From an uncultured Methanomicrobiales archaeon (GTDB lineage: Archaea; Thermoplasmatota; Thermoplasmata; Methanomassiliicoccales; Methanomethylophilaceae), in the NCBI GenBank assembly GCA_937892275.1, contig CALAVG010000223.1, positions 1-45,932 on the forward strand: a stretch of 45,932 nucleotides of DNA, written 5' to 3'. Below the pieces are notes generated by a model that was given only the letters and a program-made list of their open reading frames with translations, was not told the origin of the DNA and made no database searches. The translations under genes were made by a program, and so were the position numbers. Shown piece by piece: positions 1-7,777 of this stretch (the first letter of the stretch is position 1; each line of letters opens with the position of its first letter).

Positions 1-347
1 GCTGCCTCGACGACGGCAAGGGGCTTGTGCTTGAGCGCGAGATGAGCGTAAAGGGCGGCGTGCTGATACCCGTGCCGTCGTTCCGCTGCCGCATATATCA
101 GGTGGACTTCGCCGGCGCGACTGACGTGTCTGGGATGATGGCCCTGAACGGAGCGGAGTTCCGTCCTGTGTCGAAGACGCCGGTCTTCGACCAGAACACC
201 GGCTTCGCCATGTACGAGGGGATGTGCCTCGGGCCGCTCTTGGCGGACGGCTCGCGGAGCCTGCTGATGATCTCTGACGCCGGTGCCGGCGCCATGGCAC
301 GCCTGTACGCACTGAAGGTCTCCTCCCCGCCGTCGCCACAAATGTGA
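1..347 (+). CDS. Esterase-like phytase-family protein, C-terminal fragment
   Basis: The reading frame is open from base 3 to the TGA at 345-347 (about 114 residues), so the gene is cut by the window edge. The visible part has the order typical of the C-terminal half of phytase-like esterase domains (PF13449): LEREMS, then an IYQVDFAGATDVSG strand, a PVSKTPVFD segment, and EGMCLGPLLADGSRSLLMISD. The family is thought to act outside the cytoplasm on phosphate or ester bonds; this fragment cannot show activity. Codons are unlike the archaeal genes further right (arginine mostly CGC), matching the first part of the next gene, so it probably belongs to a bacterial sequence. The family call rests on motif recall only. 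Confidence 0.55.
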   Translation, partial: CLDDGKGLVLEREMSVKGGVLIPVPSFRCRIYQVDFAGATDVSGMMALNGAEFRPVSKTPVFDQNTGFAMYEGMCLGPLLADGSRSLLMISDAGAGAMARLYALKVSSPPSPQM

Positions 348-353
348 TATAAT
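348..353 (+). promoter_or_regulatory. Bacterial-type -10 box
   Basis: TATAAT lies 27 bases before the phosphomannomutase ATG, followed by a GGAG ribosome binding site at about 371. It looks like a sigma-dependent promoter rather than an archaeal TATA box and supports a bacterial origin for the first 1.1 kb. No clear -35 box is visible. Confidence 0.4.
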
Positions 354-379
354 TTCCATTCGCAAGACAGGAGACATAG

Positions 380-1726
380 ATGGGCATTTTCAAGGCATAC
401 GACATCCGCGGGATCTACGGACAGGACCTGACGGACGACATGTTCCGCAAGATCGCGCGCGCCTACGCGAAATTCACGGGTGTGCGCAAGGTCGTGGTGG
501 CGCGCGACTGCCGCACGCACTCGGAGCCGCTCTTCGCCGCGTTCGCGAAGGGACTCAACGACGTTGGCGTGGACGTGATCGACATCGGCCGCGCCTCCAC
601 CCCGATGAGCTACTTCGCCAACGCCTCGCTCAAGGCCGACGGCAGCGTGATGATCACCGCTAGCCACAACACGAAGGAGTGGAACGGCTGCAAGCTCTGC
701 CGCGCGAACGCCGTGCCGATCTCCGGCGCGACGGGCATCAAGGACATCGAGCGGATGGTGGAGACGGGAGATCTGGGCGATGACGCTGCCGTGAAGGGCA
801 CGGTCACGCAGGTGGACGTGTCGGCGCAGTACGCCGCGCACGTGCGCGAGTTCGCGCATCTGGCGAGGCCGGTGCACGTGGCGATGGACTTCGCAAACGG
901 CATGGGCATCGCGGAGTCCGCCGCGTTCGCGGGCTCGGACCTCACGTACGACTCCCTCTACGGCGAGTACGACGGCGACTTCCCGAACCATGACGCGAAT
1001 CCGCTCCACCGCGAGACGCTCAGGGATCTCCAGGCGCTCATGAAGGCGAATCCCGGCAAGTATGCGTTCGGCGTCGCCTACGACGGCGATGCGGACCGCT
1101 GTGTGTTCGTATCCGACACAGGTGAATATCTTCCCGGAGATGTAGGTCTGGCTCTGCTGTCGATATTGGAGATGAGGAAGTCTTCTGGCAGGAAGCAGCT
1201 GGTCTCCACCGTGGCATTGTCAAAGATGGTTGAGGATGCGGTTGCGGCCGAAGGCGGGGAGACCATACGCACCGCTGTCGGTTCCCCCATAGTGGCCCGC
1301 AAGATGATGGAGACGGGCGCTCCGATCGGAGGTGAGGACAACGGCGGGATAATCTTCGCCGACCATCAGTTCTGCAGGGACGGTGCAATGGCCGCAGCGA
1401 GGATGATGGAGTTCATCGCTAAGAATGGATCCATACAGGCCCAGGTGGACAAGCTTCCGAAATATCACACCATCAAGGAAGCGGCCTCATGTCCCGATAA
1501 TATGAAACAGAATGTCATCGAGGTGATCGCCAAGAATCATTCCGATGATAGGTTGGATACCACCGACGGACTCAAGATATCCTACGATGACGGCTGGGTA
1601 CTTCTCCGCCCGTCCGGTACGGAGCCCAAATTCAGGATCTACTCTGAATCCAAGGATCCTCAGGTCGCCCTGTACAGGGCGAAATCGTTCTACAAGGAAG
1701 TTACAGACATACTGTCCCCTCTTTGA
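380..1726 (+). CDS. Phosphomannomutase/phosphoglucomutase, composition-chimeric
   Basis: This 448-residue protein of the alpha-D-phosphohexomutase family interconverts hexose 6- and 1-phosphates. Visible landmarks in order: KAYDIRGIYG at the N-terminus, the phosphoserine loop ITASHNTKEWNG (residues about 92-103), the metal loop AYDGDADRC (about 233-241), the sugar-binding GGEDNGG (about 315-321) and the phosphate-binding RPSGTEPKFRIYSE near residue 412. All catalytic motifs are intact. Arginine is CGC/CGG in 12 of 14 codons and isoleucine is always ATC before about base 1108. After it AGG dominates and ATA is frequent, as in the neighbouring archaeal genes. The junction coincides with the metal-binding loop. 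It is either a natural recombinant or, more likely, an assembly join of two organisms' homologues, so the N-terminal half may not belong to this archaeon. Confidence 0.9.
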   Translation: MGIFKAYDIRGIYGQDLTDDMFRKIARAYAKFTGVRKVVVARDCRTHSEPLFAAFAKGLNDVGVDVIDIGRASTPMSYFANASLKADGSVMITASHNTKEWNGCKLCRANAVPISGATGIKDIERMVETGDLGDDAAVKGTVTQVDVSAQYAAHVREFAHLARPVHVAMDFANGMGIAESAAFAGSDLTYDSLYGEYDGDFPNHDANPLHRETLRDLQALMKANPGKYAFGVAYDGDADRCVFVSDTGEYLPGDVGLALLSILEMRKSSGRKQLVSTVALSKMVEDAVAAEGGETIRTAVGSPIVARKMMETGAPIGGEDNGGIIFADHQFCRDGAMAAARMMEFIAKNGSIQAQVDKLPKYHTIKEAASCPDNMKQNVIEVIAKNHSDDRLDTTDGLKISYDDGWVLLRPSGTEPKFRIYSESKDPQVALYRAKSFYKEVTDILSPL

Positions 1727-1757
1727 ACCCTAGCCCCTGAGAGTTGCATCATAATCG

Positions 1758-1766
1758 GTTTATAGT
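1758..1766 (+). promoter_or_regulatory. TATA box of ilvE
   Basis: GTTTATAGT is about 75 bases before the ilvE start; transcription would begin near 1788 and leave a leader of about 50 nt with an AAAAGGTG ribosome binding site at 1825-1832. Confidence 0.5.
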
Positions 1767-1837
1767 CGCGCGATTGTTGTCCGTTTCGGAGAGCGGGAAT
1801 GTCCCGCACATCGAATAACGTTCCAAAAGGTGTTCTT

Positions 1838-2776
1838 ATGGAGAAAGCAAAGAAGATTTGGCTTGACGGCAAGATCGTCAACTGGGAGGATGCAAAGGTT
1901 CACGTCCTCTGTCACGCACTCAACTACGGTACCGGTGTCTTCGAGGGTATCAGGGTATATGAGACTCCCAAGGGGCCCGCAGTCTTCAGGCTCAAGGACC
2001 ACATCAAGAGACTCATGGACGGATGCAAGATCATGGGAATCGAGCCCAAGATCAACGGCAAGCTCATGACCCAGAAGGACATAGAGGAAGCCCACAAGGA
2101 GATCATCAGGGAGAACAAAAAGCTCGGTTTCACCACCGACTACATCAAGCCCACCGTCTTCCTCTCCGGAGAGGAGGTCGGACTCAACCCCACGAAGGTC
2201 CCCTCGTCACTGTCCATCTGCTGTATCTACATGGGATCCTACCTCGGAGAGGATGCCAACGCCGGAGCAAAGCTCATCACATCATCCTGGCACAGGCCCG
2301 ACAACCTCTGTTCCCCTGCAGGAGCGAAGGTCAACGGAACCTACGTCACATCCACCCTCGCCAAGAGGGAGGCACTCCGTCAGGGAGCCGACGAAGCGGT
2401 CATGCTCAACTCGGTCGGACACGTCGCGGAGTGTACCGGAGAGAACATCTTCATCTACCGCAAGGGAGTCATCTACACCCCTTCGATCTCCGAGTGCATC
2501 CTCGAGGGAATCACAAGGGATTCCATCATCAAGGTCGCAAGGGACCTCGGATACACTGTCGTCGAGAAGGAGATCTCCAGGTCCGAGCTCATCTCCGCGG
2601 ATGAGGTCTGGATGACCGGAACCGCAGCCGAGATCGGACCCGTCACCATGATCGACGGAAGGGTCATCGGGGACGGAAAGGTCGGCAAGGTCGCCACCGA
2701 GATCCACAAGAAGTTCATCGAAATCACGACCGGAAAGGACAAGAAGTACGACGACTGGCTCGACTACGTGAACTGA
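1838..2776 (+). CDS. ilvE: Branched-chain amino acid aminotransferase
   Basis: This 312-residue class IV PLP aminotransferase makes the last transamination in Leu, Ile and Val synthesis, passing the amino group from glutamate to the 2-oxo acid. IWLDGKIVNWEDAKVHV opens the fold. The Schiff-base lysine is in GAKVNGTYV (residue about 163), and the class IV signature is AECTGENIFIY (about 197-207). WMTGTAAEIGPV near residue 260 binds cofactor phosphate and substrate. The ATG at 1838 is chosen because AAAAGGTG sits just upstream; an in-frame start at 1799 lacks one and would add 13 unlike residues. The gene is monocistronic, with its own TATA box and a strong terminator. Codon use is standard for this genome. 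Confidence 0.95.
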   Translation: MEKAKKIWLDGKIVNWEDAKVHVLCHALNYGTGVFEGIRVYETPKGPAVFRLKDHIKRLMDGCKIMGIEPKINGKLMTQKDIEEAHKEIIRENKKLGFTTDYIKPTVFLSGEEVGLNPTKVPSSLSICCIYMGSYLGEDANAGAKLITSSWHRPDNLCSPAGAKVNGTYVTSTLAKREALRQGADEAVMLNSVGHVAECTGENIFIYRKGVIYTPSISECILEGITRDSIIKVARDLGYTVVEKEISRSELISADEVWMTGTAAEIGPVTMIDGRVIGDGKVGKVATEIHKKFIEITTGKDKKYDDWLDYVN

Positions 2777-2789
2777 TCCAAACATTTCA

Positions 2790-2805
2790 GCCCCCGGAAG
2801 GGGGC
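2790..2805 (+). terminator. Hairpin after ilvE
   Basis: GCCCCC-GGAA-GGGGGC is a perfect six-pair stem with a tetraloop, 14 bases after the ilvE stop and followed by a T-rich stretch (ATTTCTCTATTATT). Confidence 0.6.
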
Positions 2806-2914
2806 ATTTCTCTATTATTCGATTCTATGTGGCAAAGAGGCAGCTGTCTATTCGCCTCGTTGGTTTTTTTTTTGCCCCATGTGAAAAGTTAAATGATGCA
2901 GAAAAATAGTAAAA

Positions 2915-2922
2915 TTTATATA
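2915..2922 (+). promoter_or_regulatory. TATA box of the Fic gene
   Basis: TTTATATA is centred about 25 bases before the ATG at 2944, so the transcript probably begins at or within a few bases of the start codon (leaderless). No ribosome binding site is present, in agreement. Confidence 0.6.
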
Positions 2923-2943
2923 TTGATAGCGTGAACTATTGAT

Positions 2944-3996
2944 ATGCACGTCTATGACTACAGATTCCTCAAAAGGTCAACGGTCGATTCCGACACCTTG
3001 GGCAGGGTCGGTAACATAGAGCGCATAGACGCATTGTTGGATGCGCCCGATGTTTTGGCTGGAACCATCCGCGATGCATTGGAGCTCCGTGCGATGGTTA
3101 TGTCTGTGGCCGATTCCAACGCCATAGAAGGTATCTACACCGACGAATCCCGTCTGGCAGGGATCGTATCCGGGAGAACTGTCCCCCGCGGACATGATGA
3201 GCAGGAGATAGCAGGGTACAGGGATGCGCTGAGACTTATCCATCAGGAGCACCAGAATATCGATATCACCGTCGATTCCATCCTTGATATCTACGGCATA
3301 CTCATGGGTCAGAATCCGAATGCGGATCTTGGATTCAAGGTCAGGGACAATGCCATTGTCGAAAGGGACGGCGAGGGAAGGATAACAAAGGTCCATGAGA
3401 AGGTCCCGGCATCCGAGGTCGAGGACAGCATCCAGCAGCTTGTATGGGCATTCCGCGAGGCAAGGGACGATTCCGAGATCAACAACCTACTGCTGATCCC
3501 TTGCTTCATCGATGATTTCCTCATGATCCACCCGTTCGCGGACGGCAACGGACGCATGTCGCGTCTTTTGACAACATTGCTACTCTACAAAGAGGGCTAC
3601 GATGTGTGCAGGTACGTCTCCATGGAATCCAAGGTCAACAGTAGCAAAGGAGACTACTACAGGGCACTGGAGGATTCTCAGGCTGGGTGGTTCGATAACA
3701 GCAATGATTACATGCCGTTCGTCTCCTATTTCCTGATCCAGCTATTCCTCTGTTACAGGGAGATCGATCTTGCCATGGCCTCGGAGATCAGGACGAATGT
3801 CAAATCCGGGGGTCTGGAGCAGTTCATGGAGAGAACGGTCATACCGATGTCCAAGAGGGACCTGTGCGATCTCTTCCCGTCCCTGTCCGAATCTACGGTG
3901 GAACGGGTACTGGCCAATATGTTGCGTGAAGGCAGGATAGAGAAGATCGGTAGCTCGAGGAGCACAAGGTATATGCCGGTCCGCAGGCAGGGTTGA
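2944..3996 (+). CDS. Fic family protein (putative AMP-transferase)
   Basis: A 350-residue Fic protein. The catalytic motif HPFADGNGR (residues about 197-205) is complete: the histidine deprotonates the target hydroxyl and the glycine/asparagine loop holds ATP phosphates. An inhibitory motif of the (S/T)xxxE(G/N) type, SNAIEG, is at about residues 58-63, which places it in class II, where an N-terminal helix blocks the site until relieved. The last ~60 residues (SKRDLCDLF to RYMPV) look like a winged helix, so DNA or partner binding is possible. Typical Fic products are AMPylated proteins; the target here is unknown. There is no adjacent antitoxin-like gene. The gene stands alone with its own TATA box. 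Confidence 0.9.
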   Translation: MHVYDYRFLKRSTVDSDTLGRVGNIERIDALLDAPDVLAGTIRDALELRAMVMSVADSNAIEGIYTDESRLAGIVSGRTVPRGHDEQEIAGYRDALRLIHQEHQNIDITVDSILDIYGILMGQNPNADLGFKVRDNAIVERDGEGRITKVHEKVPASEVEDSIQQLVWAFREARDDSEINNLLLIPCFIDDFLMIHPFADGNGRMSRLLTTLLLYKEGYDVCRYVSMESKVNSSKGDYYRALEDSQAGWFDNSNDYMPFVSYFLIQLFLCYREIDLAMASEIRTNVKSGGLEQFMERTVIPMSKRDLCDLFPSLSESTVERVLANMLREGRIEKIGSSRSTRYMPVRRQG

Positions 3997-4020
3997 GGCG
4001 TAACTGCCCGCACTCATCCT

Positions 4021-4028
4021 TTTTATAG
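4021..4028 (+). promoter_or_regulatory. TATA box of the L7Ae operon
   Basis: TTTTATAG precedes the first gene of the ribosomal protein cluster; transcription would start near 4050, giving a leader of about 60 nt. No other promoter is visible before the Ndk gene ends. Confidence 0.55.
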
Positions 4029-4108
4029 GATAATAAGATAGCAGGTCTGCTCTTACAGAGCCGATGAATAATGATGGTGCCTTTGTGCACCGGAAAGAGG
4101 TAATTGAA

Positions 4109-4474
4109 ATGTCTGTATTTGTTAAATTCGAGACTCCCAAGGAGCTCTCCGACAAGGCATACGCTCTCGCTGAGGCAGCTCGCGACGGCGGTAAGATCAA
4201 GAAGGGAACAAATGAGGTCACAAAGGCCGTCGAGCGCGGAGCCGCTGCAATGGTCATCATGGCCGCCGATGTCGAGCCTCCAGAGATCCTGGCACACATG
4301 CCCGCTCTCTGTGACGAGAGGAACGTTCCCTACGTGTACGTCCCCAGCAAGGTCGAGCTTGGAGCCGCTATCGGACTCAACAAGCCCGCAGCATCCGTCG
4401 CCATCATGGACGTCGGAAAGGGAAAAGCACTTTGTGAAGAGATCGCTCAGGCAACCGCAGCCCTCAAGAACTGA
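4109..4474 (+). CDS. rpl7ae: Ribosomal protein L7Ae (eL8)
   Basis: A 121-residue kink-turn RNA-binding protein. In archaea L7Ae is part of the 50S subunit and also a core subunit of box C/D and H/ACA RNPs and RNase P. The RNA-contact segment KKGTNEVTKAVERG (about 31-44) and the IMAADVEPPEILAHMP stretch are typical. The start at 4109 is picked because GAGGTAA precedes it by 5 bases; the longer frame from 4064 adds residues not found in the family. It is first in an L7Ae-S28e-L24e-Ndk operon with 10-nt or smaller gaps, an arrangement common in archaea. Confidence 0.96.
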   Translation: MSVFVKFETPKELSDKAYALAEAARDGGKIKKGTNEVTKAVERGAAAMVIMAADVEPPEILAHMPALCDERNVPYVYVPSKVELGAAIGLNKPAASVAIMDVGKGKALCEEIAQATAALKN

Positions 4475-4484
4475 GGTGAGCTGA

Positions 4485-4697
4485 ATGGTCGACACTGACA
4501 GCATTCCTTCTGAGGTCGTTGAGATCATCGGAAGGACCGGAATGACCGGTGAGGCAACTCAGGTCAAGGTCCGTGTCCTCGATGGCCGCGACAAGGGAAG
4601 GATCATCACAAGGAATATCATGGGTCCTGTCAGAATGGGTGACATCCTCATGCTGAGGGAGACATCCAGAGAAGCCAGGAAACTGGGCATGAGGTGA
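4485..4697 (+). CDS. rps28e: Ribosomal protein S28e
   Basis: A 70-residue small-subunit protein with an OB fold, located near the mRNA exit channel in archaeal and eukaryotic 30S/40S subunits. The run VEIIGRTGMTGEATQVKVRV and the highly conserved C-terminus ILMLRETSREARKL identify it. GAGGTGA sits directly before the ATG and overlaps the end region of L7Ae, suggesting translational coupling. Full length for the family. Confidence 0.96.
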   Translation: MVDTDSIPSEVVEIIGRTGMTGEATQVKVRVLDGRDKGRIITRNIMGPVRMGDILMLRETSREARKLGMR

Positions 4698-4702
4698 TTC
4701 AG

Positions 4703-4924
4703 ATGGTAGACACATCCAGGAGATGCTCCTTCTGCGGAGCCCCTATCGAGCCCGGAACCGGCAAGATGTACGTGAAGAAGGACGGAACCATCCTTTTCTT
4801 CGACGCGAACAAGTGCTACAAGAACATGATCGAGCTGAAGAGGGTCCCCCGTACTACCGAGTGGACCGAGAAGGCCGCTAACGAGAAGGCAGCCAGGCTC
4901 AAGGCAGCAGAGAAGAAGGAGTGA
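4703..4924 (+). CDS. rpl24e: Ribosomal protein L24e
   Basis: A 73-residue 50S protein with a zinc-ribbon fold. CSFCGAPIEPGTGKMYVKKD opens the protein, and KCYKNM lies at about residues 35-40. Most archaeal members have FCSSKC here (two cysteines); this one has FFDANKC, so one of the four expected metal ligands is aspartate. GAGGTGAT precedes the ATG at 4703; an in-frame GTG at 4694 is less likely. The C-terminus is lysine/alanine rich. Third gene of the operon. Confidence 0.93.
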   Translation: MVDTSRRCSFCGAPIEPGTGKMYVKKDGTILFFDANKCYKNMIELKRVPRTTEWTEKAANEKAARLKAAEKKE

Positions 4925-4929
4925 GTCCC

Positions 4930-5385
4930 ATGGCTATGGAGCAGACTTACCTCATGGTCAAACCCGACGGAGTCCAGCGCGGACTCTGCGGAGAGATCCT
5001 CTCCCGCTTCGAGAAGAAGGGACTCAAGATCGTGGGCCTCAAGTTCATGGTCATCCCCAAGGACGTCGCCGAGAAGCACTATGGCGAGCACAAGGACAAG
5101 CCCTTCTTCCCTTCACTCATCAACTACATCACCTCTGGACCCGTCATGGCGATGGTCCTCGAAGGTGAGGATGCGGTCCAGATCTGCAGGAACATGATGG
5201 GAAAGACCAAACCCATCGAGTCCGCACCCGGAACCATCCGCGGCGATTACGCCATGGTGACCGGATGCAACATCATCCACGGATCCGATTCCGTCGAGTC
5301 CGCTAAGAGGGAGATCTCGATCTTCTTCAAGCCCGAGGAACTCGTCACATACGACAGGACCGCGGACAAGTGGATCTACGAGTGA
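4930..5385 (+). CDS. ndk: Nucleoside diphosphate kinase
   Basis: About 151 residues. The enzyme equilibrates NDP and NTP pools through a phosphohistidine. YLMVKPDGVQRGL begins the fold, and the catalytic histidine is in NIIHGSDS (about residue 116). RTADKWIYE ends the chain as in other archaeal enzymes. The start may be 4930 or 4936; both follow an AAGGAGTGA site. Linkage to L7Ae-S28e-L24e is conserved in many archaea and joins nucleotide supply to translation genes. A terminator follows at once. Confidence 0.95.
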   Translation: MAMEQTYLMVKPDGVQRGLCGEILSRFEKKGLKIVGLKFMVIPKDVAEKHYGEHKDKPFFPSLINYITSGPVMAMVLEGEDAVQICRNMMGKTKPIESAPGTIRGDYAMVTGCNIIHGSDSVESAKREISIFFKPEELVTYDRTADKWIYE

Positions 5386-5408
5386 AAGCACTAGATATCA
5401 AACTCATT

Positions 5409-5426
5409 CCCCTCCGCAAGGAGGGG
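5409..5426 (+). terminator. Hairpin ending the ribosomal protein/Ndk operon
   Basis: CCCCTCC-GCAA-GGAGGGG is a perfect seven-pair stem 23 bases after the Ndk stop. Confidence 0.55.
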
Positions 5427-5438
5427 TCTACAACACAT

Positions 5439-5452
5439 CCAGCGTTTGCTGG
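5439..5452 (+). repeat. Small inverted repeat upstream of aIF5B
   Basis: CCAGC-GTTT-GCTGG, immediately left of the palindromic TATA element. It may be part of a control region or the 3' end of the Ndk transcript. Confidence 0.35.
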
Positions 5453-5457
5453 TCAAC

Positions 5458-5475
5458 GAGGCTTTATAAAGCCTC
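5458..5475 (+). promoter_or_regulatory. Palindromic TATA element of aIF5B
   Basis: GAGGCTTTATAAAGCCTC is a perfect 18-bp palindrome with the TATA box (CTTTATAA, 5462-5469) in its centre. A protein binding the palindrome would compete with TBP. Transcription would start near 5492, leaving a very short leader. Confidence 0.55.
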
Positions 5476-5508
5476 ATCTGGATTTGAATTACATGGATTG
5501 TGGTGGCT

Positions 5509-7257
5509 ATGGCGATAAGACAACCGGTTGTGAGTGTTCTTGGTCACGTGGACCATGGAAAGACGAAGCTTCTTGACAGGATCAGAGGAACCTCGGTGCA
5601 GGCCCGCGAGGCAGGCGCCATCACGCAGCACATCGGTGCTACAGAGGTCCCGATCGAGCACATCTACAAGGTCTGCGACAAGCTGATAGGGAACAAGAAG
5701 TTCGATGTCCCCGGATTGCTGTTCATAGACACACCAGGCCATCATTCTTTCATAACACTGCGTGCAAGAGGGGGATCCCTTGCAGATATAGCAGTCCTCG
5801 TCATAGACATCAGAGAGGGTCTCATGCCCCAGACCATCGAGTCCATAAGGATCCTGAGGCAGTACAAGACCCCGTTCGTCATCGCACTCAACAAGGTCGA
5901 CACCATCGAAGGATGGATATCCGAAGAGGGAAGACCTTTCATCATCTCGGAGAAGCAGCAGCAGGCCCACACCATCGAGGTGTTTAACGAGAAGCTGTAC
6001 AACGTCATAGCCCAGCTCTCCGAGGAAGGCATCTACGCCGACAGGTACGACAGGATCGACGACTTCACGAAGAACGTCGCACTCGTCCCCATATCAGCAA
6101 AGGAGGGGGAGGGAGTGCCCGACCTGCTGTTGGTCCTGATCGGTCTGGCACAGCGTTTCCTCGAGTCCCGTCTCGAGAAAGGAGAGGGTCCCGGAAAGGG
6201 TACAATCCTGGAGATCAAGGAGGAGAAGGGACTCGGAAAGACATTGGACATGATCCTCTATTCCGGTACCATCAAGAAGGGTGACATGGTCGCTCTCGGA
6301 ACAAGGGGAGCACCCGTTGTAACGAAGGTCAAGGCAATCCTCAAGCCCAAACCCCTTGACGAGATTCGCGATCCCAGGGACAGGTTCGATTCCGTTCCCG
6401 TGCTGCATGCCGCGGCAGGGGTGAAGATCTCATGCCAGAACGTGGAAGGCGTCATCGCCGGAGCGCCCATGCTCGTAGTCAAGAACGAGAAGGACCCTGC
6501 GATCAAGACGCTGCAGGAGGAGTCCACCGTCAAGATCGAGACATCCGAGAACGGAATCTCCATCAAGGCCGACGCAGTCGGTTCCCTGGAGGCATTGGCA
6601 TTCGAGGCCAAGGCCAACAACATCCCCATCAGGAAGTACGGAGTGGGAGAGATCACACGCAGGGACATCGTCGAGGCCGCCTACGGGGACAAGAAGAACT
6701 GTGTCCTGTTGGGATTCAACTCCACATTATCCAAGGATGCGGAGGCGGAACTCGCCATGCATCCCGAACTCAAGGTCATAACAAATCAGATCGTCTACAA
6801 GCTGATTGAGGACTACACCGAATGGGTGGAGGAGTCCAAGCGTCAGGCAGAGGGCGACAAGAGGGCTGAGTTCTCGTTCCCAGCCAAGTTCAAGATCCTG
6901 CCCAACTGCATATTCAGGGCCAACAAGCCCGCCATCGTCGGTGTCAGGGTCCTTGCAGGAAGGATAAGGCCCGGGGAGAACCTCATCGGTCCCGACGGAC
7001 GCGACTGCGGAAAGATCAAGTCGATCCACACCGGAGAGGAGACGCTCAAGGAGGCCAAGCAGGGTGAGGAGGTCGCTGTCGGAATCGACGGTGTCACCGC
7101 TGGCAGGCAGATCAACGAGGAGGATATCATCTACGTCGACCTCATCGGTTCCGCCATCAAGCCCCTGAAGGAGATGGACCTCACAGAGGACGAGAAGATG
7201 ACCCTCGAGGAGACCATCGCCATCAAGCGCAGGGACGAGCCTTTCTGGGGAATGTGA
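5509..7257 (+). CDS. infB: Translation initiation factor aIF5B
   Basis: A 582-residue GTPase that joins ribosomal subunits and helps place initiator tRNA (archaeal/eukaryotic eIF5B, IF2-related). GTP-binding motifs: G1 GHVDHGKT (about 12-19), G3 DTPGHHSF, G4 NKVD and G5 SAKEG. The domain II barrel, the Rossmann-like domain III (residues ~330-450) and the C-terminal domain IV ending RRDEPFWGM are all present. No intein interrupts the P-loop. The start may be GTG 5500, GTG 5503 or ATG 5509; the last matches the family start best and follows GGTGG. The next gene begins on the stop codon, so the two are probably co-translated. Confidence 0.96.
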   Translation: MAIRQPVVSVLGHVDHGKTKLLDRIRGTSVQAREAGAITQHIGATEVPIEHIYKVCDKLIGNKKFDVPGLLFIDTPGHHSFITLRARGGSLADIAVLVIDIREGLMPQTIESIRILRQYKTPFVIALNKVDTIEGWISEEGRPFIISEKQQQAHTIEVFNEKLYNVIAQLSEEGIYADRYDRIDDFTKNVALVPISAKEGEGVPDLLLVLIGLAQRFLESRLEKGEGPGKGTILEIKEEKGLGKTLDMILYSGTIKKGDMVALGTRGAPVVTKVKAILKPKPLDEIRDPRDRFDSVPVLHAAAGVKISCQNVEGVIAGAPMLVVKNEKDPAIKTLQEESTVKIETSENGISIKADAVGSLEALAFEAKANNIPIRKYGVGEITRRDIVEAAYGDKKNCVLLGFNSTLSKDAEAELAMHPELKVITNQIVYKLIEDYTEWVEESKRQAEGDKRAEFSFPAKFKILPNCIFRANKPAIVGVRVLAGRIRPGENLIGPDGRDCGKIKSIHTGEETLKEAKQGEEVAVGIDGVTAGRQINEEDIIYVDLIGSAIKPLKEMDLTEDEKMTLEETIAIKRRDEPFWGM

Positions 7258-7643
7258 TGCGCGTATACTACGCAAGAGCGGTCGACAGCCGCGATTGGGA
7301 CGAGGTCCAATCGGAGCGTTCCAGGGTGATCGGCATTCTTTCTGCTCACGGCATGGAGGTCATCAACGATTTCTCCGATGGCTTCACATCCGATAAGGAA
7401 CTGGTGGAGAGCCAATTGGCCAATCTCAGGAAGTGCGATATCCTCGTCGCCGACCTTTCTATCCCGAATCATCCGTACATAGGATGCATAGGGGAGATCA
7501 TCTACGCTCATCAGTTCGGAAAGCGGGTCTATGTCATTTACGGTGGGTGCGATCATATCAAGCAGCGCCCTTGGCTGAGCTATCATGTCGACGGGTTCTT
7601 CTGGGACTACGAAGAGCTACTGAACTGTCTCAATTTATCTTAA
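7257..7643 (+). CDS. Nucleoside 2-deoxyribosyltransferase-like protein
   Basis: A 128-residue protein with the features of the nucleoside 2-deoxyribosyltransferase/DUF4406 group: MRVYYARAVDS at the N-terminus, LRKCDILVADLSIP (about 60-73), and the helix GEIIYAHQFGKRVYVIYGG, whose glutamate is in the position of the family nucleophile. True members exchange bases between deoxynucleosides or hydrolyse nucleotides; substrate here is not predictable. The ATG shares an A with the aIF5B stop codon (TGATG), so it is translated from the same mRNA. The C-terminus YHVDGFFWDYEELLNCL is not recognised. It ends with TAA, unusual here. Confidence 0.65.
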   Translation: MRVYYARAVDSRDWDEVQSERSRVIGILSAHGMEVINDFSDGFTSDKELVESQLANLRKCDILVADLSIPNHPYIGCIGEIIYAHQFGKRVYVIYGGCDHIKQRPWLSYHVDGFFWDYEELLNCLNLS

Positions 7644-7716
7644 CCTTTGTTAGTTAATTATACAAAACTTAGTATTCTGGCACATTCGTGAAGTGAGTTT
7701 GCACATAGTTTAACCA

Positions 7717-7724
7717 TTATATAC
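7717..7724 (+). promoter_or_regulatory. TATA box of the dockerin/ABC importer operon
   Basis: TTATATAC sits about 60 bases before the SBP gene in an AT-rich gap (7644-7777); the start point would be near 7748 and AAGGTTAT serves as ribosome binding site. An iron- or cobalt-responsive operator is expected but no clear one is seen. Confidence 0.5.
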
Positions 7725-7777
7725 TGAAACTTCATCTCAAACTATATTGGAAGAATCATCCAATCGAAGGTTATATC

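Noticed and set aside
98..1009. 303-residue open frame on the minus strand
   Set aside because: Arginine/histidine/valine-rich mirror of the phosphomannomutase and phytase-like frames; no domain recognised.
2777..2943. A small gene or RNA between ilvE and Fic
   Set aside because: Only a terminator, T-runs and the Fic TATA box are seen.
4021..7643. Ribosomal protein and initiation factor cluster as novelty
   Set aside because: The L7Ae-S28e-L24e-Ndk-aIF5B order is widespread in archaea and therefore ordinary.
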